A stretch of 64,000 nucleotides of DNA from Pseudomonas citrullilanati (GCF_030580855.1 NZ_JAUQOP010000026.1:1-64000); one strand, 5' to 3'; numbered from the stretch's first letter, positions 51,438 through 60,579 are shown. Notes: a model not told the origin generated them from the sequence alone. Numbers and translations are program-made.

Positions 51438-52796
51438 TCAGTGCCGATAGCTCGAACCGGTGTGTTGCTCGGGTAAATGAGCTTCTGCGCGAAACAGTTT
51501 TTCGCGCAGGGTGCCGTTGTCATATTCGGTCTTGTAAGAACCGCGCCGTTGCAGTTCGGGGATCACCAGGTCGATGAAGTCGGCGTAGCTCTGGGGTGTC
51601 ACGATGCGGGTCAGGTTGAAGCCATCGAGGCCGGTCTCGGCGATCCACGATTCCAGTTCATCGGCCACCTGTTCGGGCGAGCCGACCACGGTGATGTAGC
51701 GACCGCCCAGAGCGTGCTGTTCGAGCAACTTGCGCCGGGTCCAGTCGTTGTTCTGCAGGGTCTTGGTCGCGGACTGGATGGCGTTGCTCTTCACGTACTG
51801 GATCGGTTCGTCCAGGGTGTATTCGGAAAAATCGATCCCCGTCGACGCGGAGAAATGCGCCACCCCGGCCTCGGCGCTGGCGTAGCCCAGGTACTCGGCA
51901 TGCTTGGCCCAGGCGGCGGCTTCGGTCTCGCCGACGATCACGTTCAGGCCCATGAACACCTTGATGTCGTCAGGGTTGCGCCCGGCCTCGACGGCACTGG
52001 CGCGGACCTTGTCCACCTGGCTCCTGGTCGCCGGTTTGTTCTGGCCGCTGATGAACACGCATTCGGCATGCCGCCCGGCAAATAGCAAGCCCCGTTCCGA
52101 ACTGCCGGCCTGGAACAGCACCGGCGTGCGCTGGGGCGACGGTTCGCAGAGGTGATAGCCCTCGACCTGGTAGAACTCGCCGTGGTGCCGGACCTTGTGG
52201 ACTTTTTCAGGTTGCGCATAAATCCGCCGTTCGCGGTCGTTGAGCACCGCGCCGTCTTCCCAACTGCCCTCCCACAGCTTGTAGAGCACTTGCAGGTACT
52301 CGTCGGCCTGGTCGTAGCGGCGGTCGTGCTCGACCTGCGCGCTCAAGCCCATGGCTTTGGCGGCGCTGTCCAGGTAGCCGGTGACGATGTTCCAACCGAC
52401 CCGGCCGCGACTCAGGTGGTCGAGGGTGCTCATGCGCCGGGCGAACAGGTACGGCGGTTCGTAGGTCAGGTTCGCGGTAAGGCCGAAACCCAGGTGGCGG
52501 GTCACGGCGGCCATCGCCGAGACCAGCAGCAGCGGATCGTTGACCGGCAGCTGGATCGACTCCTTCAGCGTGACGTCCACCGACTGCTGGTAGACGTCAT
52601 AGACGCCGACGATATCGGCGATGAACAGCCCGTCGAAGAGCCCGCGCTCGAGCAATTGCGCCAGGCCGGTCCAGTATTCCAGGGTGTTGTACTGGGTCGA
52701 GGTGTCCTCGGGGTGCGTCCACAGGCCATGGTTGATGTGCCCGATGCAGTTCATGTTGAACGCATTGAGGAGGATCTTTTTCTTGCCGGCCGCCAT
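51438..52796 (-). CDS. NtaA/DszA-like flavin-dependent monooxygenase
   Basis: This 452-residue protein is an LLM-class (bacterial luciferase-like) FMNH2-dependent monooxygenase of the NtaA/SnaA/DszA branch: KILLNAFNMNCIGHI, HPEDTS, LFDGLFIADIVGVYDVYQ, GLTANLTYEPPYLFARRMST, RVGWNIVTGYLDSAAK and QAGSSERGLLFAGRHAE. Members oxidise sulfones, sulfonates or aminopolycarboxylates using flavin from a separate reductase, which is not seen in the window. Its ATG overlaps the stop of the upstream SfnB gene by one base (TGATG), so they are translationally coupled. Confidence 0.9.
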   Translation of the reverse strand: MAAGKKKILLNAFNMNCIGHINHGLWTHPEDTSTQYNTLEYWTGLAQLLERGLFDGLFIADIVGVYDVYQQSVDVTLKESIQLPVNDPLLLVSAMAAVTRHLGFGLTANLTYEPPYLFARRMSTLDHLSRGRVGWNIVTGYLDSAAKAMGLSAQVEHDRRYDQADEYLQVLYKLWEGSWEDGAVLNDRERRIYAQPEKVHKVRHHGEFYQVEGYHLCEPSPQRTPVLFQAGSSERGLLFAGRHAECVFISGQNKPATRSQVDKVRASAVEAGRNPDDIKVFMGLNVIVGETEAAAWAKHAEYLGYASAEAGVAHFSASTGIDFSEYTLDEPIQYVKSNAIQSATKTLQNNDWTRRKLLEQHALGGRYITVVGSPEQVADELESWIAETGLDGFNLTRIVTPQSYADFIDLVIPELQRRGSYKTEYDNGTLREKLFRAEAHLPEQHTGSSYRH

Positions 52797-53989
52797 CAGA
52801 TCGTCCCCCGCAGCGGCGGCTTCTCGTCGTTGAGATAGAAGTTGCCCACCGCATGGTATTTCCAGCGCACCGGGTCGTGCAGGGTATGCACGCGGGCATT
52901 GCGCCAGTGCCGATCGAGGCCATGTTCGGCGAGCGTCGCCTGGCTGCCGGCCAGTTCGAACAGGGTGCTGCCGGCGGCCAGGGACACTTCGGTGCTGATG
53001 GCGCGGGCCTCGGCCACGGCGATCGAGGCGGCGGCGACCGTGTCGGCATTCGTGTCGGCCTGGGCCTGGTCGAGGCATTCGCCGGCCCGTTCCAGCAGGG
53101 CTTCGGCGGCGTGCAGGCGAACGCTCAATTGGCCGAAGCTCTTGAGGGTGTGCGGGTCTTCGGTGGCGACGTCGCTGGTGGCGTCGATCCAGGGCCGGGT
53201 CTTGGTGCGGACGAACTGCAAGGCATCTTCGTAGGCCGCGCGGGCGATGCCGGTGTCGATGGCGGCGTGGAGAATCTGTGCCAGCGGCCCTACCGGGGTC
53301 GGGCGCTCGAAGGCGCTCTGGAACGGCACGATGTCCTCGGCGGCGATCTGGACGTCCTCGAACACCACCGACCCACTGCCGGTGGTGCGCTGGCCGAAGC
53401 CGCTCCAGTCGTCGATCACCGTCAGGCCCTGGCTGTCGCGAGGGACGAACGCCAGTTGCTGCACGCCGTTTTCATCCACCACCGAGGTGGGAATGCGCTG
53501 GGCGTAGATCGCCCCCGTGGCGTAGAACTTGCGCCCGTTGATGCGATAGCCGCCGCCATCGCTGCGCAGTTGGGTGGTGCGGTCGTGGGCGGTCTTGGTG
53601 CCCAGCTCGGCCAGTGCGTTGCCAAAGCGCTGGCCGGCCAGCACCTCGGCGTACAGCCGTTGCTTCTGCGCTTCGCTGCCGTTTACCCGCAGCACTTCCA
53701 GGGCGTAGTAGTGGTTTTGCGGAATCTGCCCAAGGGACCCGTCGGCCTGGGCGATCAGGGCGATGACCTTGGCCAGGGTGACGTTGGACACCCCGGCGCC
53801 GCCATAGGCCTTCGGTACGCTGATGCCCCACAAGCCGGAACGGGAAAACGCTTCCAGTTCCGGATGCGGCAGGCGGCGCTCCCGGTCGCGCAGGGCGCTG
53901 TCGCGCTTGAAGTCATCGGCCAGGTCGCTGGCCACGATCAGGGCTTGTTCATCGCTGGTGATCACCGCGACGTGATGGGAAAGCGTCAT
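52796..53989 (-). CDS. SfnB-family sulfur acquisition flavoprotein, copy 1
   Basis: This 397-residue protein has the acyl-CoA dehydrogenase fold (N-terminal helical domain; beta segment with GNALAELGTKTAHD and GRKFYATGAIYA; C-terminal helices ending AARARVHTLHDPVRWKYHAVG in the family form). SfnB/DszC-type members are FMNH2-dependent monooxygenases in use of dimethyl sulfone and other organosulfur compounds, not fatty-acid enzymes. It is between a paralogue upstream and the DszA-like gene downstream, in one operon. Confidence 0.88.
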   Translation of the reverse strand: MTLSHHVAVITSDEQALIVASDLADDFKRDSALRDRERRLPHPELEAFSRSGLWGISVPKAYGGAGVSNVTLAKVIALIAQADGSLGQIPQNHYYALEVLRVNGSEAQKQRLYAEVLAGQRFGNALAELGTKTAHDRTTQLRSDGGGYRINGRKFYATGAIYAQRIPTSVVDENGVQQLAFVPRDSQGLTVIDDWSGFGQRTTGSGSVVFEDVQIAAEDIVPFQSAFERPTPVGPLAQILHAAIDTGIARAAYEDALQFVRTKTRPWIDATSDVATEDPHTLKSFGQLSVRLHAAEALLERAGECLDQAQADTNADTVAAASIAVAEARAISTEVSLAAGSTLFELAGSQATLAEHGLDRHWRNARVHTLHDPVRWKYHAVGNFYLNDEKPPLRGTI

Positions 53990-54012
53990 GTGCTGCTCCA
54001 GAGGTCGGGTCG

Positions 54013-55254
54013 TCAGATCCAGGAATGCCGGGCCGGCAAGCTGCCGTTGAGGCGATAGGCGCCGATGGCGTGGTACTTCCAGCGCACCGGGTCGTGCAGG
54101 GTATGGACCCGCGCGTTGCGCCAGTGGCGGTCGAGGTTGAATTCGGCGAGGGTGGCGCGGCTGCCAGACAGCTCGAAGAGTTTTTCGCTGGCTTGCAGGG
54201 CGATCTCGGTGGTCAGCGCCTTGGCTTCGGCCACGGCAATCGAAGCGTGGGCCGCCGATTGCGCGGTGACCGGGGCGGCCGTGACCTGGTCCAGCACTCG
54301 TCCGGCCTTGCGCAACAGCGCTTCGGCGGCATGCAATTCGATTTTCAATTTGCCGATGTCGGCGATCACATAGGGATCGTCGCTGGCTCGCTCGACCTTG
54401 GCGTCGATCCAGGGCCGGGCCCGCTCGCGCACGAAGGCGATCGCATCGTCGAGGGCACCCCGGGCGATCCCGGCATCGATGGCTGCCTGGATCAGTTGCG
54501 AAATCGCGCCCTGGACGTTCGGCACGTCGTTGATGCGCCAGTTGTCGAGGACGAGTTCGGCCTCGACCCGCACATTGTTCAGCAGCACCGTGCCGCTGGC
54601 CGTGGTGCGCTGGCCGAAACCCGACCAGTCGTCGACGATGCGCAGCCCCGGGGTGCCGCGCCGCACGAACGCCAGCACCTGCCGGCCCTGGTCATTCAAG
54701 GCCTTGACCGCCACCCAATGGGCGAACAGCGCGCCGGTTGAATAGAATTTCTGGCCGTTGATGACGTAGTCGTCACCGTCGGCGGTGATCCGCGCCTTGA
54801 GTTCAAGGGTATGGCGAACGCCTCGTTCTGGCCCGGCGTTACCGATGCGCGAGCCTTCGAGCACGCTTTGCAGCAGGATCTGTTTTTGCCGTTCGGTGCC
54901 AGTGCCGAGAATCAGTTGGAGCACGCCGAACTGGTTCTGGGGAATCTGCCCGAGGGCCGGGTCGGCAGCGGAAATGATCGCGAACACGTCGGCGAGGGTG
55001 ACGAAGGAAACCTGTGGGCCGCCGTATGCCCGGGGAAGGGTGATGCTGCCCAGGCCGCTGCGGGTGAACTGTTCGATTTCCGACCAGGGCAACTTGCGTT
55101 GCTGGTCGCGGCGTGCGGCCTGCTGGCGAGCGACGCGGGCCAGTTCGTGGGCGGCTTCGATCGCCTCGGCATCGTTGCGCAGCACGTGTGCGGGCAACAG
55201 CAGCGGTGCGATGTCCAGGTCGCTGTGGACATTTGCCTGGGCCAAGTCCGACAT
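54013..55254 (-). CDS. SfnB-family sulfur acquisition flavoprotein, copy 2
   Basis: This 413-residue paralogue of the next gene shares its C-terminal block (LDRHWRNARVHTLHDPVRWK) and beta-domain (GQKFYSTGALFAHWVAV, DDWSGFGQRTTASGTVLL). I chose the ATG at 55254; an ATG 13 codons earlier is less consistent with the family. It is first in the operon, 23 bases before copy 1. Two SfnB copies side by side could handle different sulfur substrates or successive oxidation steps. Confidence 0.88.
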   Translation of the reverse strand: MSDLAQANVHSDLDIAPLLLPAHVLRNDAEAIEAAHELARVARQQAARRDQQRKLPWSEIEQFTRSGLGSITLPRAYGGPQVSFVTLADVFAIISAADPALGQIPQNQFGVLQLILGTGTERQKQILLQSVLEGSRIGNAGPERGVRHTLELKARITADGDDYVINGQKFYSTGALFAHWVAVKALNDQGRQVLAFVRRGTPGLRIVDDWSGFGQRTTASGTVLLNNVRVEAELVLDNWRINDVPNVQGAISQLIQAAIDAGIARGALDDAIAFVRERARPWIDAKVERASDDPYVIADIGKLKIELHAAEALLRKAGRVLDQVTAAPVTAQSAAHASIAVAEAKALTTEIALQASEKLFELSGSRATLAEFNLDRHWRNARVHTLHDPVRWKYHAIGAYRLNGSLPARHSWI

Positions 55255-55394
55255 TACAGCCACTCCGTGGCTGCTGGCAGTGCCTGGGTGCACTGCGCTG
55301 GGGTGTTTGTGTTCCGTACCATACCCACCTCACATCTCTGAAAAACGCCGCGATGAAGGCGGCGAGCAAAAAAATCAAGAATGTCCGGTGGTCC

Positions 55395-55465
55395 GGTGCA
55401 TATACCCTAAACGCGTATAAATAATTTATGAACTAACTTTTGGGAATATAAATAGAGAGATTTTG
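55395..55465 (-). promoter_or_regulatory. AT-rich promoter region of the sfnB operon
   Basis: An AT-rich tract (TATAAATAATTTATG and GGAATATAAATAGAG on the plus strand) lies about 150-200 bases upstream of the first sfnB gene. It is similar in composition to the tracts before the other sulfur genes, so CysB-type sulfur-starvation control is likely but unproven. The rest of the 345-base gap (55255-55599) is this tract, its leader and a REPIN. Confidence 0.4.
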
Positions 55466-55475
55466 CCGAGCGCCT

Positions 55476-55586
55476 TGTGGTGAGGGGATTTATCCCCGTC
55501 GGCTGCGACTCCCTGCATGGGTTAAGCAGGAGGCCGCTGCATTGGGGCTGCCGCGCAGCCCTACGGGGATAAAGCCCCTCGCCACA
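55476..55586. repeat. REPIN, GAGGGGATTTATCCCC family
   Basis: Inverted pair of TGTGGTGAGGGGATTTATCC and GGGGATAAAGCCCCTCGCCA, slightly diverged arms, between the hypothetical gene and the sfnB promoter region. Confidence 0.85.
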
Positions 55587-55599
55587 TCGCCTCACAGAC

Positions 55600-56364
55600 T
55601 TACGTTCGGGGGGACTCGGCAACCATGAGGGCTTCTTTCGCCGGGGTTTTCAGGTACGCATTGGCGCAACCGATCTTCAACGTCCGCGGCGGTGCCCATT
55701 GGGAGTTGTTGCCCACGCGGTCGAGGATGCAATAGCTCACTTCCAGGCGCAGATCCTCGCCCGCTTCGAGGATGAGCTGCGGCGGCACCCACACGTGGAT
55801 CGGCTGGCCCACCTCGCTCGGTTTGATTCGCGGCAGGTCCATGCGCACGTCGCCCCAGCGCAGGGTGATCGCGTCGTCGGCCGCCATGTTCAGGTAGGGT
55901 TCGATCGTCAGCGGTACGCCGCGCTTGACCTGGCTCGGGTTCACGCCCTTGCGGCGAATGGTCTCGGGGATGCGCACCGGCGCCAGCCCCTGGTTTTCAT
56001 CACCGCTCAAGGCGGACGGCTGGCCGCCGGGGCAATCGAGCTTCACCTGCACCTTTCGCGTGGCGGACAACGCCGGCCCGCGCCCGACCTGCATCACCCG
56101 ATAGTGCAGGTGCGCGGTGCCATGGACGATGAAGCTCTCGGGCACTCGCAACGTGACGCTGCCCGGGAGATCCTCCGGCGCCAGCAGGCGGGAACCCACG
56201 TAGCAGTTGTCCCAGAACAGTTCGATCAGGTCGCCGGCGTCCATGCCGGGGTAGGGGGCGATGGCGACCTCCAGGCAGGCGGCGCTGGTGATGTTGATGC
56301 CGGCGGGATGGGCATTGGCCAGGGTCGGTGCGGCCAGCCCGGGAAGATTCGACGTACATGTCAT
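55600..56364 (-). CDS. Hypothetical Ig-like protein
   Basis: I do not recognise this 254-residue protein beyond a general type. It has no signal peptide. It consists of two similar beta-rich halves: CLEVAIAPYPGMDAGDLIELFWD with YVGSRLL, LPGSVTLRVPESFI, HYRVMQVGRG, and then the parallel LTIEPYLNMAADDAITLRWGD, VGQPIHVWVPPQLI, VSYCILDRVGNNSQW. This suggests two tandem Ig-like folds. Such proteins are common as repeated families in Pseudomonas and are sometimes linked to secretion or surface loci. No partner gene is adjacent. A long leader of about 470 bases precedes it. Confidence 0.65.
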   Translation of the reverse strand: MTCTSNLPGLAAPTLANAHPAGINITSAACLEVAIAPYPGMDAGDLIELFWDNCYVGSRLLAPEDLPGSVTLRVPESFIVHGTAHLHYRVMQVGRGPALSATRKVQVKLDCPGGQPSALSGDENQGLAPVRIPETIRRKGVNPSQVKRGVPLTIEPYLNMAADDAITLRWGDVRMDLPRIKPSEVGQPIHVWVPPQLILEAGEDLRLEVSYCILDRVGNNSQWAPPRTLKIGCANAYLKTPAKEALMVAESPRT

Positions 56365-56840
56365 GGTGTTCTCCTTGATGCTTAAAACGAAGTCCGTTTC
56401 GGGAAGATCAAAGGCGCGGGTGTTCGCGACATATTTTTAGTCGTGCACAGTTATTGAAACAAATGACGATTAATGGCTGCGCAGAATTAAAAAAGTGTGC
56501 CTCGCCTGTGAGACAGGACACTAGATAAGGGCTCGTCAGTTTCGGTGTCAATAGAGCAACTTGCCGAATAAAACATTGAACCAGGCTTCAGAATGTTCCT
56601 ACGCACTAATGTCAGGAAAGCTCCGCGGTAAAGTTACTTTTCCTCGGATTATTCCGTTATGACGCCCGCTGGTTGGGCATCTTATTGCGGTAATGAATGG
56701 CAATGAAGCAACGGGAATGTTGCGCCGTAGGCAGGGATGGTCGACGCTTTTATTCAGCATGGAAGTTGCAAGTTGTATCGTGATAACAGGTGCGAGAGGG
56801 GGTGTTAACTTCCGTCCCTGGAAGTTTGCAGGGGACTAAC
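56365..56840. promoter_or_regulatory. Intergenic region, no gene recognised
   Basis: This 476-base gap lies between the tcyN stop and the hypothetical gene start. It is moderately AT-rich (notably around 56430-56490 and 56580-56660) and should hold the hypothetical gene's promoter. A 7-bp dyad (AACTTCC, GGAAGTT at 56807-56826) follows the tcyN stop but has no clear T-run. A 48-codon plus-strand frame from about 56693 lacks a ribosome site and was not accepted. Confidence 0.5.
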
Positions 56841-57602
56841 TTACTGCGCCTCATGTCCGGCGGAGAGGAACTTGCTGAGGAACTGCCGGGTGCGTTCTTC
56901 CCGGGGCGCTGCGAACAAGGCCTTGGCTTCGCCTTGCTCGACGATCACGCCCTTGTCGAAGAACACCACGCGGTTGGCCACGTCACGGGCGAAGCCCATT
57001 TCGTGGGTCACGATGACCATGGTGCGTTTTTCCTCGGCCAGGCCGCGAATGGTTGCCAGCACCTCACCCACCAGTTCCGGGTCGAGGGCCGAGGTCGGCT
57101 CGTCGAACAGGATGACCGCAGGTTCCATCGCCAGCGCCCGGGCGATCGCCACGCGCTGCTGTTGGCCACCGGACAGGCGCCGTGGGTAGGCGTCTTCCTT
57201 GCCGGCCAGGCCGACCTTGGCCAGCAGCTTGCGCCCCAATGCCTCGGCGTCGGCCCGGGGCGTCTTCTTCACCACCAGCGGGCCTTCGGTGACGTTTTCC
57301 AGGGCGGTGCGATGGGGAAACAGGTTGAAGTTCTGGAACACGAAGCCCACCTGCTGGCGCAAACGGCGCACCAGGCCCTGTTGCTGGCTCAGTGGGCGGC
57401 TGCCATCGATCTCGATGTCGCCGACCTTGATCCGGCCACTGCTGGGTTCTTCGAGGAAGTTCAGGCAGCGCAGGAAGGTGGTCTTGCCCGAGCCACTGGG
57501 GCCGATGATCGCGACCACTTCGCCTTCTTCGATCTTCAGGTCGATGCCGTTGAGCACCACCTGGCCCTTGAACTGTTTCGTCAGTTTTTCCACGACAATC
57601 AT
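56841..57602 (-). CDS. tcyN: L-cystine ABC transporter ATP-binding protein
   Basis: This 253-residue ATPase has Walker A GPSGSGKTT, Q-loop VFQNFNLFPH, signature LSGGQQQRVAIARAL, Walker B VILFDEPTSALDP and switch IVTHEM. The order tcyJ-tcyL-tcyN with a D-cysteine desulfhydrase gene upstream is that of the known cystine uptake system (FliY/YecS/YecC in E. coli). It starts 3 bases after tcyL. Confidence 0.92.
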   Translation of the reverse strand: MIVVEKLTKQFKGQVVLNGIDLKIEEGEVVAIIGPSGSGKTTFLRCLNFLEEPSSGRIKVGDIEIDGSRPLSQQQGLVRRLRQQVGFVFQNFNLFPHRTALENVTEGPLVVKKTPRADAEALGRKLLAKVGLAGKEDAYPRRLSGGQQQRVAIARALAMEPAVILFDEPTSALDPELVGEVLATIRGLAEEKRTMVIVTHEMGFARDVANRVVFFDKGVIVEQGEAKALFAAPREERTRQFLSKFLSAGHEAQ

Positions 57603-57605
57603 GGG

Positions 57606-58271
57606 TCAGGACTCCTGGTCATGCCGATTGACCCGGGCTTCCAGGACGTTCTGCAAGTGCGCGAGCACGCTCGCCAGAATCCAGTAGATCAGCGCGGCGG
57701 CAAGGTACATGGTGAAGATTTCGAAGGTCCGCGCGGTGATCAACTGCGCCTGGCGGAACAGCTCCGGTACCTGGATGGTCGCCGCCAGCGCGGTGTCCTT
57801 GACCAGGGAAATGAAGCTGTTGCCCAGCGGTGGCAGGGCCGTGCGCGCGGCTTGCGGCAGGATGGCCCGGCGCAGGGTCTGCGCCCGGGTCATGCCGATG
57901 CTCGCCGCGGCTTCCCACTGGCCGCGCTCGATGGAGCTGATGGCGGCCCGCAGGATTTCACACGCATAGGCCGCCATGTTCAGCGAGAAGCCGATCAGGG
58001 CCGCCGGCAGCGGGTCCAGTTCGATACCCAGTTGCGGCAATCCGTAATAGATCACGAACAACTGCACCAGCAACGGCGTACCGCGAAAGAACGACACGTA
58101 GACGCGAGCGATCCAGCTCACCAGCTTGAAGCGCGACAGGCGCATGAGCGCCAGGCCGAAGCCCAGCAGCAAGCCGAAGAACATGCCGCCCAGGCTGAGG
58201 AAGATCGTGTAGTACGCGCCCTTGATCAGGAAGGGCGCGGAATCCAGTGCGAGTTGAAAAGCCGCTTCCAT
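57606..58271 (-). CDS. tcyL: L-cystine ABC transporter permease
   Basis: This 221-residue HEQ-type inner-membrane permease has YVSFFRGTPLLVQLFVIYYGLPQ near residues 70-92 and the EAA loop IERGQWEAAASIGMTRAQTL. It probably works as a homodimer, since there is only one permease gene. Its ATG at 58271 overlaps the stop of tcyJ by one base. Confidence 0.92.
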   Translation of the reverse strand: MEAAFQLALDSAPFLIKGAYYTIFLSLGGMFFGLLLGFGLALMRLSRFKLVSWIARVYVSFFRGTPLLVQLFVIYYGLPQLGIELDPLPAALIGFSLNMAAYACEILRAAISSIERGQWEAAASIGMTRAQTLRRAILPQAARTALPPLGNSFISLVKDTALAATIQVPELFRQAQLITARTFEIFTMYLAAALIYWILASVLAHLQNVLEARVNRHDQES

Positions 58272-59065
58272 TATTTCGTGACGTCAGCGTTGAAGTACTT
58301 CTGCGAGATCTTGGCGAGGGTGCCGTCGGCGCGCAATTTGTCGATGGCCTTGTTGACCGCGTCCAGCAACTCTGGCTCGCCTTTGCGCAGCGCGATGCCG
58401 GCTTCCTGGCGAGAAAACGCTTCGCCGGCGGCCGTGGTGTCCTTGGCTTTCTTGGCATATTCCAGCGCGGCGAGGCGGTCGATCAGGATGGCGTCGATGC
58501 GGCCAACGCGCAGGTCCTGGAACTTGGTCGGATCATCTTCATAGGTACGCACGTCAGCGCCGGGTACGTTGGCTTTGACCCACTGTTCATAGTTAGTGCC
58601 CAGGCCTACACCGACCTTCTTGCCAGCCAGGTCGGCGGCGGTCTTGATGGTGTCCTGGTTCTTGGTCAGCACCAGCGCCTGGATACCGGAAACGGTATAG
58701 GGCTGGGAGAAGTCATACTTTTTCTTGCGCTCTTCGGAGATGGTCACCTGGTTGATTACCGCGTCCAGGCGCTTGGATTCCAGCGCCGCGAGGATCCCGT
58801 CCCACTTGGTTGGCTGCAGTTTGACCTTCACGCCCAGCTCTTTGGCCAGGGCTTCGGAAAACTCCACTTCGAAACCGGTCAGCTTGCCGTCGGCGTCGAC
58901 GAAGCTGAACGGCGGGTAGGTGCCTTCCAGGCCGACGTTGATCACGCCTTTGTCCTTGATTGTTTGCAACTGCTCACCGGCAACCGCTTGCCCCAACAGG
59001 CCGGCACTCAATGCCAGGCCCAGCGAACCTACCAACAGGTTGCGACGTAGTGCGGAAAAATTCAT
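58271..59065 (-). CDS. tcyJ: Cystine-binding periplasmic protein
   Basis: This 264-residue protein has a signal peptide (LLVGSLGLALSAGLLGQAVAG) and a complete SBP_bac_3 domain: GVINVGLEGTYPPFSFVD, LTGFEVEFSEALAKEL, AVINQVTISEERKKKYDFS, VGVGLGTNYEQWVK and RIDAILIDRLAALEY. The pattern matches FliY/TcyJ cystine binders. It is the first transporter gene; its promoter lies in the AT-rich stretch around 59195-59245. Confidence 0.92.
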   Translation of the reverse strand: MNFSALRRNLLVGSLGLALSAGLLGQAVAGEQLQTIKDKGVINVGLEGTYPPFSFVDADGKLTGFEVEFSEALAKELGVKVKLQPTKWDGILAALESKRLDAVINQVTISEERKKKYDFSQPYTVSGIQALVLTKNQDTIKTAADLAGKKVGVGLGTNYEQWVKANVPGADVRTYEDDPTKFQDLRVGRIDAILIDRLAALEYAKKAKDTTAAGEAFSRQEAGIALRKGEPELLDAVNKAIDKLRADGTLAKISQKYFNADVTK

Positions 59066-59189
59066 GACAAGCCCCTGTGTTTTCTTATGAAGAGGTTATT
59101 TTGGCTGAGATAAGGCGTAGCCGCGATCCGAAAAGATTGCCACATCCTGCCTTAAAGCAGTCTGGGCGTCTCGCGGCAAATGCGCTTGC

Positions 59190-59250
59190 GGCGAGACTAT
59201 AGGGTGGCTTTTATAGATTGGAAAATAATATTAAATCAAGCGCATATGCC
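59190..59250 (-). promoter_or_regulatory. Putative tcyJ promoter
   Basis: Read on the minus strand, an AT-rich tract (TTTAATATTATTTTCC) leads to TATAGT (near 59195-59200) as a -10 box with a TTCCAA-like -35 about 16 bases before it. The composition matches the other sulfur promoters here, suggesting CysB-type control. The rest of the 304-base gap to the desulfhydrase gene is a REPIN. Confidence 0.45.
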
Positions 59251-59269
59251 TATCAGGAATGAATGACCT

Positions 59270-59359
59270 TGTGGGAGCGAGCTTGCTCGCGATGGCAGTG
59301 GATCAGCCTACTTATTATTGGGCTGACACGCCGTCATCGCGAGCGAGCTCGCTCCCACA
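59270..59359. repeat. REPIN, GTGGGAGCGAGC family
   Basis: Inverted pair of TGTGGGAGCGAGCTTGCTCG and GCGAGCGAGCTCGCTCCCAC between dcyD and tcyJ, which read in the same direction. Confidence 0.88.
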
Positions 59360-59369
59360 GAAGTCTCCA

Positions 59370-60368
59370 CTAAACCTGGAACGCCGCGTCATAGGCAAAC
59401 AACGCTGGCGCGCCGCCGGTATGCAGGAAGATGATCGGGCCGTCGTCGAAGCGGTCGCGACCGATACCGTCGAGCAGCCCGGCCATGGCCTTGCCGGTGT
59501 AGACCGGATCGAGCAGCAGCCCTTCCTGGCTGGCCAGCAGCTTGACCGCCGCCAGTGTCCCGGCGTTGGGTTCACCGTAGCGGGGGGCGAAATATTCGTC
59601 CCACAGGGTCACTTTGAACGCGTCTGGAAGGGTGACTTCGAGCAACGCTGCCGTGCGCTCGGCCAGGCCCTGGACCTTCGGAAACTGGTCTTCCTCGCTG
59701 CGCGAAACCGTGACGCCGATGACAGGCAGCGCCGGCAGGGCTTCGCTCAGCGCCAGCGCCAGGCCGCTGTGGGTGCCGGCACTGCCCGAGGCCAAGACCA
59801 CGGCGGCGAATTCAAGCCCGGTGTCCTTGATCTGTTCGGCCAGTTCCAGGCCGGCGCGCACATACCCCAGCGCGCCCAAGGCATTGGAGCCGCCAATCGG
59901 GACCAGGTAGGGCTTTTTCCCGTTGCTGCGCAGGCGCGCGGCGAGGGCTTGCAGTTGCTCATCGGCGTTGTCCAGGTTGGCGACCTGCTCGACCTTGGCG
60001 TCGAACAGCTCCAGCAGCAACCGGTTGCCGTTGCCCAGGTAGTTGCTGTCCTCGGTGCCGATGGGATTTTCCAGCAAGGCCACGCAACCCAGGCCCAGCC
60101 TGGCCGCCAGGGCCGCGGTCTGGCGCACATGGTTGGACTGGATCGCCCCGGCGGTGATGAGGGTGTCGGCGCCTTGCGCGATGGCATCGGCGGCCAGGTA
60201 TTCGAGCTTGCGCAGCTTGTTGCCACCCAGCGCCAGGAGCGTCAGGTCGTCGCGCTTGATATAGACGTCACGGCCGAGCCAGGTGGAGAGGCGCTCGAGT
60301 TTTTCCAGCGGTGTGGGATGGCCGAGCAGGTCGAGACGGTTAAAGCGGGACAGCTGTTCTTTGATCAT
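59370..60368 (-). CDS. dcyD: D-cysteine desulfhydrase
   Basis: This 332-residue PLP enzyme degrades D-cysteine to pyruvate, sulfide and ammonia. It is of the ACC-deaminase/DcyD family: LLGHPTPLEKL, the PLP Lys in LALGGNKLRKLEYL, AGAIQSNHVRQTAALAARLG, IPIGGSNALGALGY-type phosphate loop (here VPIGGSNALGALGY) and IIFLHTGGAPALF. The ATG at 60368 is preferred; upstream codons do not match. It accompanies the cystine transporter, as in E. coli. ACC deaminase is the main alternative but the transporter context argues against it. Confidence 0.88.
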   Translation of the reverse strand: MIKEQLSRFNRLDLLGHPTPLEKLERLSTWLGRDVYIKRDDLTLLALGGNKLRKLEYLAADAIAQGADTLITAGAIQSNHVRQTAALAARLGLGCVALLENPIGTEDSNYLGNGNRLLLELFDAKVEQVANLDNADEQLQALAARLRSNGKKPYLVPIGGSNALGALGYVRAGLELAEQIKDTGLEFAAVVLASGSAGTHSGLALALSEALPALPVIGVTVSRSEEDQFPKVQGLAERTAALLEVTLPDAFKVTLWDEYFAPRYGEPNAGTLAAVKLLASQEGLLLDPVYTGKAMAGLLDGIGRDRFDDGPIIFLHTGGAPALFAYDAAFQV

Positions 60369-60490
60369 CGGTCGGTACTGGTGGTAGGCGATGGCTGGAC
60401 TATAGGCACGCGGATATTCGGGGGCAACCAGCATGTTTTATTGGAGCTTGGATCGGGCGACACCGTCGTCGGTTTGCCCTGCCCTTGACC

Positions 60491-60579
60491 TGTGGGAGCG
60501 GGCTTGCTCGCGAAAGCGATCTACCTGTAGCGATGAGGTTGGATAGGCCGACGCCTTCGCGAGCAAGCCCGCTCCCACA
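60491..60579. repeat. REPIN, GTGGGAGCGGGC subtype
   Basis: Inverted pair of TGTGGGAGCGGGCTTGCTCG about 45 bases apart, in the gap between the divergent dcyD and BCCT genes. It has the same GGGC core as the copy at 42.9 kb. Confidence 0.88.

Noticed and set aside
56693..56839. 48-codon plus-strand frame in the gap downstream of tcyN
   Set aside because: No ribosome site, no domain, and it ends at the 3' end of tcyN; the composition is not coding-like.
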